A DNA stretch of 35,166 nt from an uncultured Clostridia bacterium (GCA_905235455.1 CAJOLL010000010.1:1-35166), one strand, 5' to 3'; positions 25,127 through 33,495 are shown, counted from the first letter of the stretch. Program-made: numbers and translations. The notes: generated by a model not told the origin, from the sequence alone.

Positions 25127-26209
25127 TTACTTAGTCACCTCGACGAATTCGCCGTTCTCATACTTATATGAATCCGGGACACCTTCAAATCGGGTGAATG
25201 CCTTATCGATAAATACTTTCGGATCGTCTGCCTTCAGTTCTCCGATCCTTACCAGTTCCGTCGCCGCATTCTCGATCGTATCTGCCGCGATGCTAACGGA
25301 CGGGCCGTAGTTATAAGATGCAAGAAGTGAAGCATTGACCTCAACGTCACCGGAACACTGATTGTTGTCGATCTGGATCTTTGCTGCTTCTTTCGGATTT
25401 GCCTGTACAAAAGCACTGGCCTTCAGCATGGCTCTTGTATATGCAGCGGCAGCTTTCGGATTCTCATTGGCAAGTCTTGAAGTAACGAATGCCATACAGC
25501 AATATTCATTTTCGAACTTCTCATCGGTACTCAGATCCAGGATCTTTCTGAAGCCGTATTCCTGTTCTGCGCTGTATGCGACCGGATCGTGAAGTGCAAC
25601 TACATCGACCGCGCCGTTTTCCAGTGCCAGCGGAAGATCCGCAAGTCCGTATACGACCCACTCGACTTCGAGGTTTTCGGTCGTAACGCCGATGCCGTTA
25701 TCAAAAAGAAGTCTTTTCAGGGCGATGACCGAGGAATCTCCGATACCCGGAACACCGATCTTCTTTCCTTTCAGATCCGCAACGGATTTGATCTCGGAAT
25801 CGGGCTTGACGTAGTACTTCGTACATCCTGTATGAAGACCTGCGGTAAATGTGATTTCCAGTCCGTTATCGATCTGCGGGATCATTGCGCCGGCGAGCTG
25901 TGTCGATGCATCTACCTTATTGGAAGCGACCAGGTCCGAAAGATTATTCAGGTCGATCTCCTCGACTCTCCATGAGATACCTTCTTTACTGAACTCTTCT
26001 TCGAAGTATCCGTTGTCGATCGCGATGTGCAGAGGCGCCAGGCAGAGCGAACCATTTGCTGTTCCGATAATGATGTCTACGTCACCGCTGCTCTGTCCGC
26101 CGGCAGCTGTCGTTCCTTCGCTGCTCTTTTTCTTGCTACAGGCTGCCATACTCGATATCATCAGTACTGCGGTCATCACAGATAGTACTTTTTTTAATGA
26201 TTTCTTCAT
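25127..26209 (-). CDS. ABC importer substrate-binding lipoprotein (SsuA/TauA/NMT1-like)
   Basis: 360 residues from ATG 26209 (GGAGG 10 nt upstream; ATG 26218 is only 1 nt from it). A lipoprotein signal with LMISSMAAC (lipobox Cys 23) is followed by a Ser/Gly linker. The mature part is a NitT/TauT periplasmic-binding fold (APLHIAIDNGYFEEEF, ADLKGKKIGVPGIGDSS, ENGAVDVVALHDP). The frame is open upstream to 26350, but that stretch is a structured RNA leader. First gene of the importer operon, with its own activated promoter at 26346-26401 and an attenuator-like leader. No monooxygenase (SsuD/TauD) gene accompanies it, which fits an anaerobe. Confidence 0.9.
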   Translation of the reverse strand: MKKSLKKVLSVMTAVLMISSMAACSKKKSSEGTTAAGGQSSGDVDIIIGTANGSLCLAPLHIAIDNGYFEEEFSKEGISWRVEEIDLNNLSDLVASNKVDASTQLAGAMIPQIDNGLEITFTAGLHTGCTKYYVKPDSEIKSVADLKGKKIGVPGIGDSSVIALKRLLFDNGIGVTTENLEVEWVVYGLADLPLALENGAVDVVALHDPVAYSAEQEYGFRKILDLSTDEKFENEYCCMAFVTSRLANENPKAAAAYTRAMLKASAFVQANPKEAAKIQIDNNQCSGDVEVNASLLASYNYGPSVSIAADTIENAATELVRIGELKADDPKVFIDKAFTRFEGVPDSYKYENGEFVEVTK

Positions 26210-26242
26210 GTGTTTCATTCCTCCCTTATTCATAGCAGAAAG

Positions 26243-26330
26243 AAAAAACCGGCGATTCTTATTCACCGGCTTTTTTCTGTTGCTGCCGGCGAGCTTTCCG
26301 TCACCGGTCTTGTAGTTTTGACCGGCGCTC
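26243..26330 (-). promoter_or_regulatory. structured leader with intrinsic terminator before the importer operon
   Basis: Minus strand: GAGC (26330-26327) pairs with GCTC (26294-26291) around a CCGGTC/GACCGG hairpin (26325-26304) and a GACGGAAA strand. Then comes a self-complementary GCCGGC (26290-26285) and a terminator CCGGTGA (26269-26263), 7-nt loop, TCGCCGG (26255-26249), T6 (26248-26243). Several GCCGG/CCGGC copies can swap partners, so the upstream domain can compete with the terminator. It looks like a riboswitch or protein-binding attenuator; I do not recognise the class. Confidence 0.6.
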
Positions 26331-26345
26331 TTTCTGCTTGCAAAG

Positions 26346-26401
26346 AGCATATCATTGATCTCCGGTCTTGAATAATGCTTAACTTTTATCGTTTGCGATC
26401 A
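26346..26401 (-). promoter_or_regulatory. promoter and activator box of the importer operon
   Basis: Plus-strand reading: AGCATA (-10 TATGCT, 26346-26351), N16, TTGAATAAT (26368-26376), N9, TTATC-N6-GATCA (26386-26401). Same layout as at 21000-21055 and 30857-30912. Transcription would start near 26339, giving a ~130-nt leader. Confidence 0.65.
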
Positions 26402-26449
26402 CTTGTTTTTATCACGCGAAAAGGACTTCTTTTTATCGGAGTTTTGAGA

Positions 26450-27352
26450 TCACTCCTTATATTTCAATAATTCATCGATATACCGCTGGCCGATCTCGCT
26501 TAGCTTGTGATTGGCGCGGACGATGTATCCGATTGTCAGCGGATCCTCTTCTTTCAGTTTGATCGTCACGAAATCCCGCTTGAGCGCGTAGCTGTCGGTC
26601 ATGACACCTGTGCCGATCGAATAGCCGTTCATGGCCGCCATAAGTTCCGCCGAAGTTGCTCGGTCGTTGGTCTTAATGAGTTTTTCAAAAGCATAGTCGC
26701 CGAGTGCTTCCTCCGTCAGGTAGAAATCATTCTCGCTGCTCTGGTCAAAAGAGATACACGGATAGTCTTTCAGGTCTTCGAGCGAAAGAGCCCGTGCAGA
26801 AGCAAGAGGGTGGCTTTTCCATACATAAACGAACGTCTCTCTCGTGATCAGCGGGGTAAACTCCAGCTGGTATTCGCGCAAGAGTTTTTTCATTACCTTT
26901 TCGTTCGTTTTGGAAAAAGCAACGACGCCGACTTCACTGTCGAGGCTTCTGACATTCGAGAGCACCTCGTCCGTCCGCGTCTCATGCACGGCAAACGTGT
27001 ACTTACCGTTATCGTATTCTTTGACGACATTGATAAAAGCATGCACCGCAAACACATAGTGCTGCATCGACACGCTGAAATGCTTCTTGTCCAGATCCCG
27101 GTCGAGATAGCGGTCTTCGATGAGCTCATACTGGCTGACGGCTTCCTTCGCATATGTGAGAAATTCCTTTCCCGGATCTGTCAGGCGGATACCCTTGTTC
27201 GTACGCTCGAAAAGCTGGATGTTCAGTTCTTCTTCGAGTTCGCGGATCGTCGAGGACAGCGCCGGCTGAGATACGAACAGGCGGCTGGCTGCCTCGCGGA
27301 AAGACTTGGAATTTGCGATCGCAATTACATATTTCAGCTGAAGAATCGTCAT
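26450..27352 (-). CDS. LysR-type transcriptional regulator 1
   Basis: 300 residues. N-terminal winged helix (LQLKYVIAIANSKSFREAASRLFVSQPALSSTIRELEEEL) and a LysR substrate-binding domain. It has the same ILQLKYVIA/LNQLKYVIA start and overall similarity to the second regulator at 30933-31844, so they are paralogues of a CmbR/CysB-like type. It is the last gene of the Cys/Met operon, 7 bp after cysE, and directly upstream of the importer promoter; it probably activates the promoters with the TTATC-N6-GATAA box in response to O-acetylserine or another sulfur signal (inference). Confidence 0.92.
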   Translation of the reverse strand: MTILQLKYVIAIANSKSFREAASRLFVSQPALSSTIRELEEELNIQLFERTNKGIRLTDPGKEFLTYAKEAVSQYELIEDRYLDRDLDKKHFSVSMQHYVFAVHAFINVVKEYDNGKYTFAVHETRTDEVLSNVRSLDSEVGVVAFSKTNEKVMKKLLREYQLEFTPLITRETFVYVWKSHPLASARALSLEDLKDYPCISFDQSSENDFYLTEEALGDYAFEKLIKTNDRATSAELMAAMNGYSIGTGVMTDSYALKRDFVTIKLKEEDPLTIGYIVRANHKLSEIGQRYIDELLKYKE

Positions 27353-27359
27353 ACCGATA

Positions 27360-28292
27360 TCACTTCTCCTTTGATGTTTTCTTTGCCCCTGCTTTCTTAT
27401 TTACATATTTCAGTTCCTGTTTTTTGGCACTGACCAGCGTGCCGTTTTCGACGGAGTTGACAAGGAACGTATTACCGCCGACCGTGACATCGTCTCCGAT
27501 CACGGTCTCACCGCCCAGGATCGTCGCGCCGGAGTAGATCGTAACATTATTTCCGATCGTCGGATGGCGTTTGACACCGCTTAATTTTTGGCCGCCGCGG
27601 GTAGAAAGACCGCCGAGTGTCACGCCTTGGTAGATCTTTACGTGCTCGCCGATGATCGTCGTCTCACCGATAACGATACCTGTACCGTGATCGATGAAGA
27701 AATGCTTGCCGATCGTAGCTCCCGGATGGATATCGATACCGGTGATGCTGTGGGCATACTCGGTCATCATGCGGGGGATCATGGGCACGCGGAGAAGATG
27801 CAGTTCATGCGCGATGCGATAGACCGAAATGGCGAATAATCCGGGATACGAGAAGATGATCTCCGCTTTACTCTTTGCCGCCGGATCCCCTTCGAAACCT
27901 GCATCGACATCTGTCTCCAGACTCGCTCTGATCTCCGGGATCTTCTTCATAAACGAAAGTGTCAGTTCCTTCGCTTTTTCATCCAGGACATCCTGCGGAG
28001 CGGCCGCAAATTCATCCGTGTATTTCAGTACGATCGTGATCTGCTTTTTCAGATGGAAGATCACATCTTCGATCGTTGCGGACATCGTATTCTTCAGGGT
28101 ATAGATACGGAACACCTTGTCGCTTAAATACCCCGGGTAAAGCACCTTCAGAAGATTGTCCACCACATTGATGACCACCTCTTTATCCGGCTGGTGATGG
28201 ATATCGATCGCATTGATCGTCCGCTCATCCTCATAGTCTTTTAAGATCAGATCCACAACATTCTGGACCTCTTTATCGTTATATTTTCCCAT
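27360..28292 (-). CDS. cysE: serine O-acetyltransferase
   Basis: 310 residues. It acetylates serine with acetyl-CoA to O-acetylserine, the substrate of CysK. The C-terminal left-handed beta-helix of hexapeptide repeats is clear (GIDIHPGATIGKHFFIDHGTGIVIGET, IGEHVKIYQGVTLGG, RHPTIGNNVTIYSGATILGG); the catalytic His/Asp lie in that first stretch. The long helical N-terminal domain and Lys-rich tail (KKAGAKKTSKEK) resemble the EpsC-type SATs of anaerobes. GGGAG precedes the ATG by 7 nt. It lies between patB-like and lysR1. Confidence 0.93.
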   Translation of the reverse strand: MGKYNDKEVQNVVDLILKDYEDERTINAIDIHHQPDKEVVINVVDNLLKVLYPGYLSDKVFRIYTLKNTMSATIEDVIFHLKKQITIVLKYTDEFAAAPQDVLDEKAKELTLSFMKKIPEIRASLETDVDAGFEGDPAAKSKAEIIFSYPGLFAISVYRIAHELHLLRVPMIPRMMTEYAHSITGIDIHPGATIGKHFFIDHGTGIVIGETTIIGEHVKIYQGVTLGGLSTRGGQKLSGVKRHPTIGNNVTIYSGATILGGETVIGDDVTVGGNTFLVNSVENGTLVSAKKQELKYVNKKAGAKKTSKEK

Positions 28293-28376
28293 AATGGTTC
28301 TCCCTTTTTACTTCCTCAACAGCCCGGCAAATATACTTTCACGACTGCCGTGCACTTTCTTTTGATCGCCCTGTTT

Positions 28377-29579
28377 TCAGGCTTTCTCCACCACGTGATC
28401 GCGGATTTGATCCATACACTTCGTGAGGGTTGCTCTCGGGACGGCGACATTGATCCTTTGGAAACCTTCACCGGTCTTTCCGAAGATCTTGCCGCTGTCG
28501 AGCCACAGCTTCGCTTCGTGGATGATCCTTCTGTCGATCTCCTCGGGGGATAGTCCTGTCCCGCGAAAATCCATCCACATAAGATACGTGCCTTCCCCGT
28601 CGACGACTTTGACGCCGGGAAGATTCTCCGATGTATATTTCTTTACAAAAGCAATGTTCTCCTTGATGTAAGTGATCACATGCTCATACCATTCCTCGCC
28701 ATGTTCATAGGCGGCCTGTGTCGCCGTAATTCCAAGAGCCGAAAGCTGGCTGATACCCGCCGCATCGACCTGCATTTTAAATGGTCTTCGGATCGTTGCA
28801 TTCGGGATGAAGATATTACTTATGAGCATACTGGCGAGATTAAATGTCTTACTTACGGAAGTACAGACGATACAGTGATCCTCGAACTCCTTTTTCACTT
28901 TCGCAAAGACGGTATGCTCACCGTAGAGCGCGAAATCGTTATGGATCTCGTCGGCCACGACGAGGACATCGTGCTTTAAACAGATGTCTCCCAGTCTTTC
29001 CAGTTCTTCTCTTGTGAAAACGCGGGATGTCGGGTTGTGCGGGTTGCAGAGCAGGAACAGTCTGATGTTGTTATCAACGATCTTCTTCTCAAAGTCTTCA
29101 AAGTCGATATGGTAACGGTTATCGTCTCCGAGCACGAGATCATTACTAACGATAACGCGCTTATTGTCTTCGATGACTTCGGAAAAAGGATAGTAGACCG
29201 GCTGCTGGATCAGGACCGGATCGCCTTCTCGGGTAAACGCTTTGACCGCCATGGCAAGCGCGAAGACGACGCCGGGGGTCTTTACGAGCCATCTCGGATC
29301 AACGTCCCAGTCATGGTGTCGCTTCATCCAACCGGCGACCGCATCAAAATACGCATCGTTATGGATGTCCGCACCGGTCTCCGTATATCCGAAGATCGCA
29401 TGCTTCGTCCGCTCGATAACTGCATCCTCCACATAGGAGCTGGTCTTAAAATCCATGTCCGCGACCCACAGTGGCAATACATCCGCCGGCATGCCTCTTC
29501 GTACGGCAAAATCATATTTCAGGCTGTCTGTGCGTCTTCTCTCAATTACTTCGTCAAAATTCAGATTCCGTTCCGGCAT
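28377..29579 (-). CDS. MalY/PatB-family pyridoxal phosphate C-S lyase or aminotransferase
   Basis: 400 residues, fold type I PLP enzyme. The MalY/PatB signature LPLWVADMDFKT at the N terminus, CNPHNPTSRVFT, VVADEIHNDF and the PLP lysine in SVSKTFNLASM are present. Members cleave cystathionine to homocysteine or release thiols from cysteine conjugates. In the operon with the gamma-synthase/lyase-like gene it can complete transsulfuration, or release sulfide. AAGGA precedes the ATG. Start at MPERNLNF, 71 bp after the upstream gene. Confidence 0.9.
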   Translation of the reverse strand: MPERNLNFDEVIERRRTDSLKYDFAVRRGMPADVLPLWVADMDFKTSSYVEDAVIERTKHAIFGYTETGADIHNDAYFDAVAGWMKRHHDWDVDPRWLVKTPGVVFALAMAVKAFTREGDPVLIQQPVYYPFSEVIEDNKRVIVSNDLVLGDDNRYHIDFEDFEKKIVDNNIRLFLLCNPHNPTSRVFTREELERLGDICLKHDVLVVADEIHNDFALYGEHTVFAKVKKEFEDHCIVCTSVSKTFNLASMLISNIFIPNATIRRPFKMQVDAAGISQLSALGITATQAAYEHGEEWYEHVITYIKENIAFVKKYTSENLPGVKVVDGEGTYLMWMDFRGTGLSPEEIDRRIIHEAKLWLDSGKIFGKTGEGFQRINVAVPRATLTKCMDQIRDHVVEKA

Positions 29580-29650
29580 CGTTTATTCCTTCTTTCTCGT
29601 TTCTTTTTCGGATGGCGTGACACTCCGTGATCCGGAACCGGCCTTCTTTT

Positions 29651-30799
29651 TTATACTCCGGCAAAAGCACTTTCCAGGTCTTCGATCAGATCCTCTGCAT
29701 CTTCGATCCCCGTTGAAAGGCGGAGCGTGCAGGGCGTGATGCCGTTTCGTAGTCTTACTTCTTCTTTTACATCCGCATGCGTCTGTGTCGTCGGATATGT
29801 GATCAGGGACTCCGTACCGCCGAGGCTCTCTGCGAATTTGATGATCCTGACATTTTTCAGGATCTCCAAAGCCTGTTCCTTCGTCTCCACTTCAAAGGTG
29901 ATCATGGTGCCGAAGCCTCTTGCCTGCTTCTTCATGATCTCGTATCCGGGATGTTCGGGGAGTCCCGGATAATAAACCTTCTTGACCACCGGCTGTTCCT
30001 TCAGCCAGTTCGCGATACAGATCGCATTTTTCTGCGCTTTTTCCATTCTTATCCCAAGTGTCTTGATCCCGCGGATCAAAAGCCAGCTGTCAAAAGGAGC
30101 AAGTCCTGCCCCTGTTGTCTTGATCAGGAATCGAAGCTTCTCAGAGATCTTCGGATCCTTCGTCACGATAAATCCCGCCAGCGTGTCGTTATGTCCGCCG
30201 AGGAATTTTGTGCCGCTATGAATCACCACGTCTGCGCCGAGCTTTAAAGGATTCTGGAAATACGGTGAAAGGAACGTATTATCCACGATCAGTAAAAGCC
30301 CTTGCTCCTTTGCGATCTTCGATATCTTCTCGATATCCGATACACGCATCATCGGATTTGTCGGTGTTTCGATATAGATCGCTTTTGTATTCGGCCGGAT
30401 CTCTTTTTGAAGATCCGCGGAAGAACAGTCCACAAATGAAAATTCATATCCGTTCTTCTTCGATACGTTGTCAAATAACCGGATGCTCCCGCCGTATAAA
30501 TCCGCCTCGGAAATGATGTGATCGCCCGGCTGAAACAGTTCAAACAGAAGTGTGATCGCCGCCATTCCCGTAGAGAGTGCAAAAGCATCGATGCCGTCTT
30601 CCAGGTCACAGATGATCTTTTCAAGATGCTCCCTTGTCGGATTCTGAAGGCGGCTGTAGTCAAATCCCGTACTTCTTCCGACCTCCGGATGCGCATAAGT
30701 TGCCGTCTGAAAGATCGGAAAACTCAGTGATCCGTAATGCTCCGTATTTTTCTCTTCATCATTTAAATGAAGACATCGTGTATTGATTCCTCTGGTCAT
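29651..30799 (-). CDS. cystathionine gamma-synthase/gamma-lyase-family PLP enzyme
   Basis: 382 residues from ATG 30799 (MTRGINTRCLH). Cys/Met metabolism PLP family: YSRLQNPTREHLE, the SGTKFLGGHNDT motif with PLP lysine, and SLGGTESLITYPTTQTHADV. By these motifs it groups with MetI/MccB-type enzymes that use O-acetyl- or O-succinylhomoserine, or cleave cystathionine; methionine gamma-lyase cannot be excluded. First gene of the Cys/Met operon. The last seven codons (ESAFAGV) are duplicated as a 20-bp exact repeat in the leader, so the frame seems open upstream to 30874 but is leader. The Shine-Dalgarno (GGGAG, ~12 nt) is rather distant. Confidence 0.9.
   Translation of the reverse strand: MTRGINTRCLHLNDEEKNTEHYGSLSFPIFQTATYAHPEVGRSTGFDYSRLQNPTREHLEKIICDLEDGIDAFALSTGMAAITLLFELFQPGDHIISEADLYGGSIRLFDNVSKKNGYEFSFVDCSSADLQKEIRPNTKAIYIETPTNPMMRVSDIEKISKIAKEQGLLLIVDNTFLSPYFQNPLKLGADVVIHSGTKFLGGHNDTLAGFIVTKDPKISEKLRFLIKTTGAGLAPFDSWLLIRGIKTLGIRMEKAQKNAICIANWLKEQPVVKKVYYPGLPEHPGYEIMKKQARGFGTMITFEVETKEQALEILKNVRIIKFAESLGGTESLITYPTTQTHADVKEEVRLRNGITPCTLRLSTGIEDAEDLIEDLESAFAGV
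29653..29672 (-). repeat. 20-bp direct repeat, copy 1 (3' end of the gamma-synthase/lyase gene)
   Basis: ATACTCCGGCAAAAGCACTT, identical to 30817-30836. This copy encodes SAFAGV and part of the stop. Confidence 0.8.
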
Positions 30800-30816
30800 G
30801 TGTTTTTCTTTCTCCC

Positions 30817-30836
30817 ATACTCCGGCAAAAGCACTT
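30817..30836 (-). repeat. 20-bp direct repeat, copy 2 (leader of the same gene)
   Basis: Exact second copy, 1164 bp from the first and in the same orientation; here it forms one half and the loop of a TCCGGCAA/TTGCCGGA 8-bp leader hairpin (30821-30842). It translates as SAFAGV in frame with the gene downstream, with TGG replacing the TAA stop. Likely a relic of a tandem gene duplication that collapsed. Confidence 0.75.
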
Positions 30837-30856
30837 GCCGGATCCTTTTGTATAGG

Positions 30857-30912
30857 AATATAACATCCGATCAATTTTTTGAATAATCGTCATTTCGTAT
30901 CACAGACCATAA
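30857..30912 (-). promoter_or_regulatory. promoter and activator box of the Cys/Met operon
   Basis: Plus-strand reading: AATATA (-10 TATATT, 30857-30862), N16, TTGAATAAT (30879-30887), N9, GTATC-N6-CATAA (30897-30912). Same spacing as at 26346 and 21000. The box starts 20 bp beyond the lysR2 stop. Confidence 0.65.
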
Positions 30913-30932
30913 TTAAAATCTATAACAAAAAG

Positions 30933-31844
30933 CTACTCCAGCACGTTCTCTCTATATTTTGCAAGCTCGGTGACATATTGCTCGGCAAGCTCACTTAGTA
31001 CGGAATTCTTTCTCGAGACATATCCGATTGTCATGGTCTCATCCGTGTCGAGCTTTACCGCACAGTAATCCGTGCCGTTAAGATCTTCGCAGATGATGCC
31101 GGAACAAAGCGTATATCCGTTGATGCCGACCATCAGGTTCAGAAGCGTCGCACGGTCATTGGCCCGGACGATCCTCTTATAGTCATAGGTACTGAGAACT
31201 TCTTCCGCATAGTAGAAAGAATTGTGTTCGCCTTGCGCAAATACCAGACACGGATACTCATCCAGATCCTGAAGAGTAATGAGTTTTTTCTTTGAAAGCG
31301 GATTGTTCTTACTCATATACGCATAGATCCCGCACTCGAAAAGCGGCGTGAACTGAAGTCCCGCCTCATTAAAGATCTTCGTCATGACGCTTCGATTAAA
31401 GTCGTTGACATAGAGAACGCCGATCTCGCTTCTCTGGTTTTTGACGTTCTCGATGACCTCATGTGTCTTCGTCTCATGGATCTCAAACTCGTATTCATCC
31501 ATACCGTACTGACGGATGACCTCGACAAAAGCATTGACCGCGAAGGTATAATGCTGCATGGAGACATGGAATGTATGCTTGACATCGGCACCCGAGACGA
31601 ACTTCCCTTCGAGGATGTCATACTGCTCGATCACGGACTTCGCATATCCCAGAAATTCACTGCCCTTGACGGTCAGCGAGATGCCGCTCTTGGTACGGAG
31701 GAAGATGTCGAAGCCGACCTCTTCCTCGAGGGATTTCAGTGCAGCCGTCAGCGCCGGCTGCGAGATAAAGAGTTTCTTCGCGGCCTCATTGATCGAATTT
31801 TCTTCCGATAGCGCGATTACGTATTTTAACTGGTTGAGTGTCAT
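30933..31844 (-). CDS. LysR-type transcriptional regulator 2
   Basis: 303 residues. Winged-helix N terminus (LNQLKYVIALSEENSINEAAKKLFISQPALTAALKSLEEEV) and LysR effector domain, a close paralogue of the protein at 26450-27352. It lies 6 bp after iscU, with no clear Shine-Dalgarno, so translation is probably coupled. Divergence of the two paralogues in the effector domain suggests two related signals. It directly precedes the activated promoter of the Cys/Met operon. Confidence 0.92.
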   Translation of the reverse strand: MTLNQLKYVIALSEENSINEAAKKLFISQPALTAALKSLEEEVGFDIFLRTKSGISLTVKGSEFLGYAKSVIEQYDILEGKFVSGADVKHTFHVSMQHYTFAVNAFVEVIRQYGMDEYEFEIHETKTHEVIENVKNQRSEIGVLYVNDFNRSVMTKIFNEAGLQFTPLFECGIYAYMSKNNPLSKKKLITLQDLDEYPCLVFAQGEHNSFYYAEEVLSTYDYKRIVRANDRATLLNLMVGINGYTLCSGIICEDLNGTDYCAVKLDTDETMTIGYVSRKNSVLSELAEQYVTELAKYRENVLE

Positions 31845-31850
31845 GAAAAA

Positions 31851-32228
31851 TCACTTGTTCTGTTTGCTCTGGTAGTCTTCGAGCGCGTTCTTGATCGCTT
31901 CTTCTGCCAGGACCGAACAGTGCATCTTATGTGCCGGAAGTCCGTCAAGCGCCTCGGCAACTGCCTTATTTGTCAGTTCCAGAGCCTCGGAGACCGGCTT
32001 TCCCTTGATCATCTCGGTCGCCATTGAGCTCGATGCGATCGCAGAACCGCAGCCGAAAGTCTCGAACTTCACGTCCGTGATAATGTCATTATCGATCTTC
32101 AGATAGATCTTCATGATATCGCCGCACTTCGCGTTGCCGACTTCGCCGACGCCGTCCGCATCCTCGATCACACCGACATTTCTCGGGTGAAGAAAATGAT
32201 CCATTACCTTTTCACTGTATAAAGCCAT
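31851..32228 (-). CDS. iscU: iron-sulfur cluster scaffold IscU/NifU-N type
   Basis: 125 residues from ATG 32228 (GGAGG 9 nt upstream). Starts MALYSEKVMDHFLHPRNVG, typical of clostridial IscU, with three cluster-ligand cysteines: C35 in GNAKCGD, C61 in FGCGS and C104 in HKMHCSVLA. It builds [2Fe-2S]/[4Fe-4S] clusters with sulfur from the desulfurase encoded just upstream, and would serve the many Fe-S proteins of the nitrogenase-like system. The frame extends upstream to 32348 but into the iscS end, which is not the real start. Confidence 0.93.
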   Translation of the reverse strand: MALYSEKVMDHFLHPRNVGVIEDADGVGEVGNAKCGDIMKIYLKIDNDIITDVKFETFGCGSAIASSSMATEMIKGKPVSEALELTNKAVAEALDGLPAHKMHCSVLAEEAIKNALEDYQSKQNK

Positions 32229-32310
32229 AGTTTTGTTCCTCCAATGATGTGTGATTTCGCTTTTCTTTCCGAAAAGCACTTGTCGTTTCTTCTTTTGTTT
32301 TCGCCGCAGC

Positions 32311-33495
32311 TTACAAAATGAATTGCTTCTTTCCGGCCACCAGGTCACGCCAGATCGGCGAGAAAGATCTCAGATATGTGACGACTTCCTTGACAGCGTT
32401 GATCATGTAGTCGATATCTTCGTCCGTGATGTCTTCGCCGAGACTCAGACGCAGAGATCCGTGTGCGACATCATGTACACGCCCGATCGAAAGAAGCACG
32501 TGGCTCGGATCGAGAGATCCGGATGTGCATGCACTTCCCGAAGACGCCGCGATCCCCTTCTCGTCCAAAAGCAGAAGAAGCGACTCTCCCTCGATGCCCT
32601 CGAAGCAGAAATTGACGTTACTCGGAAGACGCTTCGTTCTGTCACCGTTCAGTGCGGAATGCTCGATCTCCGAAAGACCTGCGATCAGGCGGTCACGCTT
32701 GGCAGAGATTTCTTTTGCCGTTTCGGGCATCTTTTCTACGATCTCCTTAAGGGCTACAGCCATTGCCGCGATGCCCGGAACATTCTCGGTACCTGCGCGC
32801 TTACCTCTCTCCTGGGCACCGCCCTCGATGAGGTTGCTGAGCTTGATGCCCTTCTTCGCATAGAGGAAGCCGGTGCCCTTCGGACCGTGGAACTTATGTC
32901 CGGATGCCGAAAGAAGATCGATATTCTGCTCGACGACATTGATCGGAAGATGTCCGATCGCCTGTACCGCGTCCGTATGGAAAAGCACTTTCTTCTCACG
33001 GCAGATCTTTCCTATTTCAGCGATCGGCTGAATGGTGCCGATCTCGTTATTGGCATACATGACCGTTACCAGCGCGGTCTTATCCGTAATTGCGGCCTCG
33101 ACTTCCTCCGGACGGACCAGGCCGTCTTCGTGAACATCGAGAAGCGTGATCTCAAAACCTTCCTTTTCCAGCTTATCCAGAGTATGCAGTACCGCGTGGT
33201 GCTCAAACTTCGTCGAAATGATGTGGTTCTTGCCCTGAGCTTTTCCGAGAAGAGCCACGGAACGGATCGCCTGGTTATCTGCTTCCGATCCGCCGGAGGT
33301 AAAGAGGATCTCACGGGGCTCGGCGCCGATGATTGATGCCACCGTCTCTCTTGCGAGCTCGAGCTCTTCTTTTGCCTTCTGACCGAAACGGTAAAGGCTC
33401 GAAGGATTGCCGTATGTGTCGTTCATCAGGGACACCATCTTATCGATAGAAGCCTGACTCATTTTTGTTGTCGCTGCATTATCTGCGTAGATCAT
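32311..33495 (-). CDS. iscS: cysteine desulfurase (IscS/NifS type)
   Basis: 394 residues. It takes sulfur from cysteine as enzyme persulfide for Fe-S assembly. MIYADNAATTKMS start, PLP lysine in SASGHKFHGPKGTGFLY, and the catalytic Cys loop SSGSACTSGSLDPSHVL. AAGGGA lies 6 nt before the ATG. Head of an iscS-iscU-lysR2 operon with a promoter that lies within a 35-bp palindrome, so the operon is probably repressed by an Fe-S or cysteine sensor not encoded here. Confidence 0.95.
   Translation of the reverse strand: MIYADNAATTKMSQASIDKMVSLMNDTYGNPSSLYRFGQKAKEELELARETVASIIGAEPREILFTSGGSEADNQAIRSVALLGKAQGKNHIISTKFEHHAVLHTLDKLEKEGFEITLLDVHEDGLVRPEEVEAAITDKTALVTVMYANNEIGTIQPIAEIGKICREKKVLFHTDAVQAIGHLPINVVEQNIDLLSASGHKFHGPKGTGFLYAKKGIKLSNLIEGGAQERGKRAGTENVPGIAAMAVALKEIVEKMPETAKEISAKRDRLIAGLSEIEHSALNGDRTKRLPSNVNFCFEGIEGESLLLLLDEKGIAASSGSACTSGSLDPSHVLLSIGRVHDVAHGSLRLSLGEDITDEDIDYMINAVKEVVTYLRSFSPIWRDLVAGKKQFIL

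Noticed and set aside
26291-26330. c-di-GMP (GEMM) riboswitch because of a GACGGAAAGC string
   Set aside because: The match is to a short part only; the second conserved helix with its tetraloop receptor is missing and the context is not motility or adhesion.
26266-26353. Leader peptide starting MICSLQ upstream of the importer
   Set aside because: Its start codon lies at or before the predicted -10 TATGCT (26351-26346), so it would not be transcribed, and it has a single Cys codon.
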